From contig OY970224.1 of NCBI GenBank assembly GCA_963714035.1, forward strand, positions 2,046,001 to 2,110,000: 64,000 bases of DNA, written 5' to 3'. Both the position numbers and the translations under genes were made by a program. Shown piece after piece: positions 61,672 through 64,000 of this stretch (position 1 is the first letter of the stretch; the number at the start of each line of letters is the position of its first letter). A model generated the notes under the pieces. The model saw only the letters and a list, made by a program, of their open reading frames with translations, was not told the DNA's origin and did not search any database. Source of the stretch: DATFVB01 sp963714035 (GTDB lineage Bacteria; Acidobacteriota; Thermoanaerobaculia; UBA5066; DATFVB01).

Positions 61672-64000
61672 ATGACTCTCGCAGCGGGCACCAAACTTGG
61701 CCCCTACGAGATTCTCGCTCCGCTCGGCGCGGGAGGCATGGGAGAGGTCTACAAAGCCCGAGACACGCGCCTCGGGCGCGAGGTCGCGATCAAGGTCCTC
61801 CCCGAGCGATTCGCCGACGACGCGGAAGCCATGGCGCGGTTCGACCGGGAGGCTCGCGCGGTCGCCGGTCTCTCGCACCCGAACATCCTCGCGCTCTTCG
61901 ACACGGGCCGCGAGGGCGAAGTCGCGTTCGCCGTCACCGAGCTCCTCGAGGGAGAAACGCTCCGCGAGGAAATCCAGGAAGGGCGGCTCGCGCCGCGCCG
62001 GGCGGCCGACTACGCGCGACAGATCGCCGACGGCCTCGCCGCCGCGCACGAGAAGGGGATCGTCCACCGGGACCTGAAGCCGGAGAACCTCTTCGTCACG
62101 CGGGACGGCCGTGTGAAGATCCTCGACTTCGGCCTCGCCCGTCTCATCCCGTTCTCGGACTCGACCGACACGAATTCTCCGACCGCCGCCGCCTCGACCG
62201 AGCCGGGCGCGATCCTCGGCACCGTCGGCTACATGTCGCCGGAACAGGTGCGGGGCCACGCCGCCGACGCGCGGAGCGACATCTTCTCGCTCGGCGCCGT
62301 CCTCTACGAGATGCTGACCGGCCGCCGCGCCTTCGGGCGCGAGACGGCGGCCGAATCGATGACCGCGGTCCTGCGCGAGGAGCCGGAAGAGATCGCCGAG
62401 TCGGGCGGGCGGATCTCGGCGGCGCTCGATCACATCGTCCGGCGCTGTCTGGAGAAGAAGCCCGAGCAGCGCTTCCAGTCGGCCCGCGACCTCGCGTTTG
62501 CGATCTCCGAGGCGAGCGGCCTCTCGACGAGCTCGACCTCGGGAATGGCCGTGCCGTCGGCGGCGCCGGCGCTCCGCTGGCGGCGGCTCCTGTGGCCCGC
62601 GGCCGCTCTCGTGATCGGCGCCGCCGCGTTTCTCGGCGGCCGGCGCCTCGCGCCTTCGGCCGGCGCGTCGGAGGGATGGCGCTTCCAGCGGCTCACCTTC
62701 GGAGCCAACGCCGGGACTCCTTCGATCTCTCCCGACGGCGCCCAGTTCCTCTTCGTCCGGCAGGAAGGACGGAACGCCGACGTCTTCCTGCAGCGGGTCG
62801 GAGGGCAGAATGCGATCGACCTCACGAAGGGGAGCGGCTTCGACAACTATGAGCCGGCGTTCTCTCCGGACGGCGCTCGGATCGCGTTCCGATCCGAACG
62901 CAGCGGCGGCGGGATTTTCGTCATGGGGGCAACGGGAGAGTCCGTGCGCCCGGTCGCCGACGAGGGGTTCGCTCCCACCTGGTCGCCGGACGGGTCCTCT
63001 CTCGTCTACGCGACGTTAGACGCGCCGGATCCCTACCATCTGGGGGGCGCGGGAGACGTCGTCGCCGTCGACGTGAAGTCGGGGAAGAAGCGCGTCCTGG
63101 TTCACGGCGAAGCATCGGAGGCCATTTTCGAGGCGCCCGTCTGGTCGCCGAACGGCCGCCGGATCGCCGCGTTCGGGCTGCTCGGGACCGGCTCGCAGCG
63201 GGACATCTTCACGATCGACCCGGCCGACGCGAAAGGCGCTCCGGTGCGGCTGACGAACGACAAACCGCTCGACTGGGCTCCCGTCTGGGCTCCGGACGGC
63301 CGGTCCATCTATTTCGGCAGCGACCGCGACGGCACGACCGACCTCTACCGGATCGGCATCGACGAAGCGACCGGACGCGCCACCACGAAGCCGGAGCGGG
63401 TCGCCGTTCCGGCCGGCGCCGCCGGACCGTTCACGATTTCCCGCGACGGCGGCCGGATCGCTTTCGAGGTCGATTCGTCGAACTACGGAGTGCAGCGGTT
63501 CGCGTTCGATCCCGCGCGGCTCGAGATCGCGAATGCTCCGGCCACGATCCTGACGGGCCTGCCCGTGACCACCTTTCTCGCCGTCTCCCCGGACGGGAAG
63601 CGGCTCATCTTCCAGGCCGGCCTGATGCAGGAGAACTTTTATACCTGCGACGCGACCGGACACGACGTCTCGCAGGTGACCGACGACGAATTCAAGAACC
63701 GCCAGCCACGGTGGGCCGGCGACGGAAAGCGGATCCTTTTCTACTCGACCCGAGGGGGCCCGTATCAGCTCTGGGAGATCGGCGTCGACGGAAGCCGCCC
63801 GCGGGCGTTGACGACGGCAGCGATCGGTCAGGTCATCGCGAGCGTGCCGACGGCCGACGGGGAACGGGTCGCGACGATGCTCGAGACTCCCGATTCGCAG
63901 CACTTCGCGATCCTCCGCCGACAGGCGGACGGCACGTACGCTCCGGAAGCTCTTCGCCGGCCTCCACCGCCGGCCTCGTCCTATGGATTTCCCCTCGTCT
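61672..64000 (+). CDS. Ser/Thr kinase with PD40/TolB propeller, right end open
   Basis: This frame is open to the window end (776 residues visible). The kinase domain (about 10-270) has LGAGGMGEVYKARDTRLGREVAIKVLPE, GIVHRDLKPENLFVTRDGRVKILDFGLAR, GTVGYMSPEQVRGHAADARSDIFSLG. A single membrane helix (WRRLLWPAAALVIGAAAFLGGRRL, about 300-325) leads to periplasmic PD40/WD40-like TolB repeats (FQRLTFGANAGTPSISPDGAQFLFVRQEG, EPAFSPDGARIAFRSERSGG, APTWSPDGSSLVYAT, APVWAPDGRSIYFGSDRDGTTDLYRI). It may sense envelope conditions. It is preceded by a truncated copy of its start. Confidence 0.94.
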   Translation, partial: MTLAAGTKLGPYEILAPLGAGGMGEVYKARDTRLGREVAIKVLPERFADDAEAMARFDREARAVAGLSHPNILALFDTGREGEVAFAVTELLEGETLREEIQEGRLAPRRAADYARQIADGLAAAHEKGIVHRDLKPENLFVTRDGRVKILDFGLARLIPFSDSTDTNSPTAAASTEPGAILGTVGYMSPEQVRGHAADARSDIFSLGAVLYEMLTGRRAFGRETAAESMTAVLREEPEEIAESGGRISAALDHIVRRCLEKKPEQRFQSARDLAFAISEASGLSTSSTSGMAVPSAAPALRWRRLLWPAAALVIGAAAFLGGRRLAPSAGASEGWRFQRLTFGANAGTPSISPDGAQFLFVRQEGRNADVFLQRVGGQNAIDLTKGSGFDNYEPAFSPDGARIAFRSERSGGGIFVMGATGESVRPVADEGFAPTWSPDGSSLVYATLDAPDPYHLGGAGDVVAVDVKSGKKRVLVHGEASEAIFEAPVWSPNGRRIAAFGLLGTGSQRDIFTIDPADAKGAPVRLTNDKPLDWAPVWAPDGRSIYFGSDRDGTTDLYRIGIDEATGRATTKPERVAVPAGAAGPFTISRDGGRIAFEVDSSNYGVQRFAFDPARLEIANAPATILTGLPVTTFLAVSPDGKRLIFQAGLMQENFYTCDATGHDVSQVTDDEFKNRQPRWAGDGKRILFYSTRGGPYQLWEIGVDGSRPRALTTAAIGQVIASVPTADGERVATMLETPDSQHFAILRRQADGTYAPEALRRPPPPASSYGFPLV

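Noticed and set aside
1..64000. tRNA, rRNA, CRISPR or phage genes
   Set aside because: I searched by eye for tRNA-like cloverleaf ends, rRNA core text, arrays and phage families and found none.

Overview
The window is high-GC DNA from a Gram-negative bacterium. It has many signal peptides, TAT signals, outer-membrane beta-barrels, a DcaP-type porin and a patatin/Omp85 protein. The two large Ser/Thr kinases (PknB-type kinase followed by TolB/TPR or PD40 repeats), the DUF1800, DUF3011, DUF2950 and DUF3300 proteins and the YncE-like propeller fit best with Acidobacteriota, perhaps the Thermoanaerobaculia lineage. That placement is an inference from family content. I saw no rRNA, tRNA or CRISPR array.

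Layout. (1) 1-9.6 kb: a DUF1800 protein running off the left edge, an ABC exporter, an arsenic operon arsR-arsM-arsC-acr3 with a self-overlapping operator/promoter, a receiver-domain relic, a phosphoribosyltransferase and a TAT-exported sarcosine-oxidase-like flavoprotein. (2) 10.1-49.4 kb: an envelope and stress island built around a FixL-like histidine kinase and a FixJ-like response regulator at 12.5-15.3 kb. Twelve near-identical palindromes, core GGACC-WW-GGTCC, lie upstream of the transcription units in this island. In each case a -10-like hexamer begins 26 or 27 bases after the palindrome. The presumed targets are a lone receiver with two outer-membrane proteins, the DUF3300-DUF2950 operon, a ZIP-like protein, HdeD, a type-Vd-like patatin, a SYLF protein with a porin, a six-gene operon (DUF3011 porin, amidohydrolase, DcaP porin, glutaminase, a small exported protein, carbonic anhydrase), a Gly-zipper/DUF4239 operon, an aspartase-asparaginase pair, an LPxTA-tailed protein and a small exported protein. 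(3) 43.5-44.1 kb: two abutting 278/277-bp inverted-repeat elements with the same interior but different termini. (4) 44.6-64 kb: more ordinary genes, including a CheY-like receiver, two Ser/Thr kinases, an amidohydrolase, HxlR/DoxX, rhodanese, an IPTL-CTERM-like protein, a SpoIIE-type phosphatase, tandem cupins, a retropepsin-like protease, a BBE-type FAD oxidase, a YncE-like propeller and a RelE/Phd-type toxin-antitoxin pair.

Main interpretation. The island looks like a single regulon, with a class-II activator site centred near -43 that replaces the -35 box. The local FixJ-like regulator is the obvious candidate, because StyR/TodT-type relatives bind ACC-NN-GGT palindromes. Among the targets are an exported glutaminase, an exported asparaginase and an aspartase that also carries a signal peptide. 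Together with a dicarboxylate-type porin, an exported carbonic anhydrase and HdeD, these suggest periplasmic ammonia generation and pH or CO2 buffering. This combination of regulator, site and genes is, to my knowledge, not a described system.

Other recurrent signals are a structured about-95-base element found three times just after stop codons, with compensatory changes in its inner stem, and a set of mainly regulatory genes whose -10 box lies only 8-9 bases before the start codon, implying leaderless mRNAs.
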